Below, piece by piece: positions 4,971-5,293 of a DNA stretch of 5,293 nt. Position 1 is the first letter of the stretch, and each line of letters starts with the position of its first letter. This DNA comes from Elusimicrobia bacterium RIFCSPLOWO2_01_FULL_60_11. GTDB taxonomy: Bacteria > Elusimicrobiota > Elusimicrobia > 2-02-FULL-39-32. A model generated the notes under the pieces. The model was not told the DNA's origin and did not search any database. It worked only from the letters and a program-made list of their open reading frames with translations. The stretch lies in assembly GCA_001800085.1 (NCBI GenBank), contig MGUS01000003.1, positions 26,018-31,310 of the forward strand, written 5' to 3'. The position numbers and the translations under genes are program-made.

Positions 4971-5293
4971 TCGTACTCCAAGAGGTAGGCCAGGCGCATC
5001 CCCGACCTGCCGCCCGCCAGGCCCAGAAGATCCTTGTTCGAGGACTGGGAAAGGGAGGACAAGAACCTTCCCCAGGGCTGTTCTTCGTCATAGAAGACAT
5101 GGGGCTTGCCCCGGATGCCGGCCATCTCCCCCGCCTTGGCCACGGCCGCCTCCAGGTTGCCCAGCTCGTCCACGAGGCCGTTGGACTTGGCCTGGGCCCC
5201 GGAATAGATCCTGCCGTCCGCGAGGGCGCTCACCCGGCCCCGGTCCATCTTGCGGCCCAGGACGATGGCCTGCACGAACTGCCCGTAAGCGTC
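4964..5293 (-). CDS. sppA: Signal peptide peptidase SppA, C-terminal part (S49 family)
   Basis: About 109 C-terminal residues are visible; the gene runs off the right edge. The string RVSALADGRIYSGAQAKSNG followed by LVDELGNLEAAVAKAGEMAGI is the conserved C-terminal signature of S49 peptidases, which form membrane-bound oligomers that digest cleaved signal peptides left in the inner membrane. The catalytic Ser and Lys lie upstream and cannot be checked here. The tail after PHVFYDEEQPWGRF is less conserved and ends YLLEYDW before TAA at 4964. It overlaps the start of the Yip1-like gene by 7 nt. The frame is open from base 5293; the GTG at 5275 is internal, not a start. Functional linkage to asnB is not evident. 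Confidence 0.9.
   Translation of the reverse strand, partial: DAYGQFVQAIVLGRKMDRGRVSALADGRIYSGAQAKSNGLVDELGNLEAAVAKAGEMAGIRGKPHVFYDEEQPWGRFLSSLSQSSNKDLLGLAGGRSGMRLAYLLEYDW

Noticed and set aside
4390..5100. N-terminal extension of asnB to 870 residues
   Set aside because: The nucleophile Cys must follow the initiator Met (MCGIC at 4389). The extra 237 residues are a shadow of the Yip1-like and SppA genes in another frame.

Overview
The window is a piece of a GC-rich bacterial chromosome. The flanking genes sample at about 65-72% GC per line. The genes are short-spaced and overlapping, and the intergenic gaps hold palindromic repeats. An SppA protease and TPR proteins fit a Gram-negative-type bacterium, but I cannot assign a phylum from the sequence alone.

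Layout. (1) At the left edge, a TPR-repeat protein runs on the + strand and is cut at its 5' end (to 1142). (2) A palindrome at 1139-1168 follows, containing the TPR stop codon. Immediately beyond it on the - strand is a decayed 3' end of an asnB gene (1152-1217). (3) A lower-GC stretch (35-50% in sampled lines) from about 1210 to 2505 holds an antitoxin/RelE-ParE-type toxin pair and a 170-residue protein with a possible PD-(D/E)XK nuclease core, all on the - strand. It also holds an 82-bp REPIN-like inverted repeat doublet. (4) On the right, an overlapping - strand set contains the SppA C-terminus (cut at the right edge), a five-segment Yip1-like membrane protein and a full-length glutamine-hydrolysing asparagine synthetase (asnB).

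The main observation is that the low-GC stretch lies between two perfect 25-bp direct repeats (1185-1209 and 2506-2530). The right copy is the coding sequence for the last residues of asnB. The left copy lies inside the asnB-like remnant, which reads RILCVLNFVLWKERWG against RRIWCVLNFVLWHERWA in the intact gene. The two 3' ends agree in protein but differ at synonymous sites outside the 25-bp core. This is the architecture left when a small element integrates into the 3' end of a gene and supplies a replacement gene end. The proposed cargo is a toxin-antitoxin pair plus a nuclease-like protein, and no integrase is present in the interval. An alternative is recombination between asnB paralogs.

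Working together: the toxin-antitoxin genes overlap by 4 nt. They appear to be driven by an extended -10 promoter with a perfect 8-bp inverted repeat just upstream, a likely autoregulatory operator. The nuclease-like gene has an almost identical extended -10 region. The SppA, Yip1 and AsnB genes overlap or abut and are probably co-transcribed, although their biochemical connection is not evident.
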